6,205 nucleotides of DNA from Candidatus Thermokryptus sp. (GTDB lineage: Bacteria; Bacteroidota; Ignavibacteria; Kryptoniales; Kryptoniaceae): positions 1 to 6,205 of the forward strand of contig JAPYWO010000089.1 in assembly GCA_028276305.1 (NCBI GenBank). The letters are read 5' to 3'. Below the pieces are notes generated by a model. The model saw only the letters and a list, made by a program, of their open reading frames with translations, made no database searches and was not told the origin of the DNA. The position numbers and the translations under genes were made by a program. Of this stretch, positions 5,410 through 6,205 are shown one piece after another (position 1 is the first letter of the stretch; each line of letters starts with the position of its first letter).

Positions 5410-6205
5410 ATGGCGGATATTTTAAAAGACAAGGAAAGGGTTTGGGATGGAAAGGCGCATAATTTCGGATTAATTCCGGAGTCAAACATTGAAATGCTGA
5501 AAAAAGAGGAAAAAGAGGTTAAAACGACATCTCTTCAAAGGTTGGCACTTCAGGAACCACAATGCGGTTTCGGTGAGCTTGGGGTTTGTTGCAGAATGTG
5601 TTATATGGGTCCTTGCAGAATTGATGTTTTCAACGGTGGTCCAAGGGTTGGGGTTTGCGGTGCCACAGCTGATGTGATCGTTGCAAGAAATCTTTTAAGA
5701 GAGACCGTCGGTGGAGCTGCAGCTCACGCTGAACATGCAATGGATATCGCAGAAGTTTTGAAAGAGGTTGCTGAGGGGAAGATATCAACATATTCAATAA
5801 AAGATGAAAACAAATTGAAAGCGGTTGCCCAAGCGTTAGGTGTGAAAACGGATGGAAAGGATATAAAAGAGATAGCAAAAGAAGTAGCTGAAATTTCACT
5901 TGAGGACTTCAAGCGACTTGAAAAAGAACCCGCGGTGTGGGTTAAAGCGTATGCTCCAAAGTCCAGTTATGAAACTTGGGAAAAGCTCGGTGTTGTCCCG
6001 CATAATGCTTGGAAACCAATTATGAATGCGATGCACAGAACAAGCATGGGCAATGATGCCGATCCGATTAATATATTACTTGCTGACCTTCAAATGGGGT
6101 TGATTGATGGTTATATGGGTTTGACTATGGCAACAGAGCTTTCGGATGTTTTATTTGGAACACCCAAACCGATTCGCAGTTATGCAAACCTTGCAACGAT
6201 TAAAC
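5410..6205 (+). CDS. cooS: Anaerobic Ni,Fe carbon monoxide dehydrogenase catalytic subunit CooS, 3' end cut off by the window edge
   Basis: CooS oxidises CO with water to CO2, two protons and two electrons at a Ni-Fe-S C-cluster. The 265 visible residues are less than half of the usual length of about 620-640. The N-terminal part carries C52 and C60 (D-cluster, bridging two subunits) and C61, C64, C69 and C83 (B-cluster). These match the Carboxydothermus CODH-II ligands C39, C47, C48, C51, C56 and C70 with a constant offset of 13. Further marks are QCGFGELGVCCR, CYMGPCRID, GVCGATADVIVARNLLR, and GGAAAHAEHA with His106 and His109. By the same offset these are the active-site His93 and relay His96. 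The positions of relay His99 and His102 hold Asp112 and Glu115. The C-cluster ligands lie beyond the edge, so catalytic competence cannot be confirmed. The start ATG follows the cooF stop by one base. Whether an acetyl-CoA synthase, CooC or a hydrogenase follows cannot be seen. Confidence 0.95.
   Translation, partial: MADILKDKERVWDGKAHNFGLIPESNIEMLKKEEKEVKTTSLQRLALQEPQCGFGELGVCCRMCYMGPCRIDVFNGGPRVGVCGATADVIVARNLLRETVGGAAAHAEHAMDIAEVLKEVAEGKISTYSIKDENKLKAVAQALGVKTDGKDIKEIAKEVAEISLEDFKRLEKEPAVWVKAYAPKSSYETWEKLGVVPHNAWKPIMNAMHRTSMGNDADPINILLADLQMGLIDGYMGLTMATELSDVLFGTPKPIRSYANLATIK

Noticed and set aside
5630..5912. Minus-strand frames opposite cooS (5630-5899 and 5724-5912)
   Set aside because: Leucine/serine/histidine-rich antisense shadows of cooS, without a start signal or domain.

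Overview
The window looks like chromosomal DNA of an AT-rich, probably thermophilic bacterium. The proteins are Lys/Glu-rich, and the window carries a GH57 glucan branching enzyme and an anaerobic Ni,Fe carbon monoxide dehydrogenase. The presence of HslV and RpoN together with DUF3109 and DUF3467 proteins, and a TAnnTTTG-like promoter element, would suit a thermophile of the Bacteroidota/Ignavibacteriota/Kryptoniota group. That assignment is inference; clear Shine-Dalgarno sites before several genes are not typical of core Bacteroidota. No mobile element, CRISPR array, tRNA or rRNA was seen.

The layout is two divergent transcription units that share a 198-bp intergenic region (4686-4883). Leftward on the minus strand, in transcription order, are a DUF3467 protein (4685-4386), a GH57 1,4-alpha-glucan branching enzyme (4362-2635), a DUF3109 cysteine-cluster protein (2582-1980), rpoN (sigma-54, 1979-498) and hslV (473 to beyond the left edge). 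Gaps are 23, 52, 0 and 24 bp and no terminator was seen between the genes, so this is very likely one operon. rpoN starts directly after the DUF3109 stop codon and its ribosome binding site lies inside that gene. Rightward on the plus strand are cooF (4884-5408, four-cluster ferredoxin) and cooS (5410 to beyond the right edge, CO dehydrogenase catalytic subunit), one base apart.

The most interesting part is the shared intergenic region. Two 16-bp palindromes of identical geometry (TGYCA-N4-TGGCA) have centres 33 bp apart. Downstream of them is a sigma-54-like -24/-12 element (AGGCAT-N5-TTGCT) just before cooF. This is the architecture expected of a sigma-54 promoter driven by an enhancer-binding activator, and rpoN itself is encoded in the facing operon. 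The hypothesis is that CO oxidation genes here are under sigma-54 control, unlike the CooA-controlled system of Rhodospirillum rubrum. A housekeeping-type promoter reading overlaps the same bases, so the claim is testable but not settled.

Functionally, CooS would oxidise CO to CO2 and CooF would pass the electrons to a partner encoded outside the window, such as a hydrogenase or another oxidoreductase. The leftward operon joins carbohydrate storage, an uncharacterised metal-cluster protein, alternative sigma factor synthesis and the HslUV protease.
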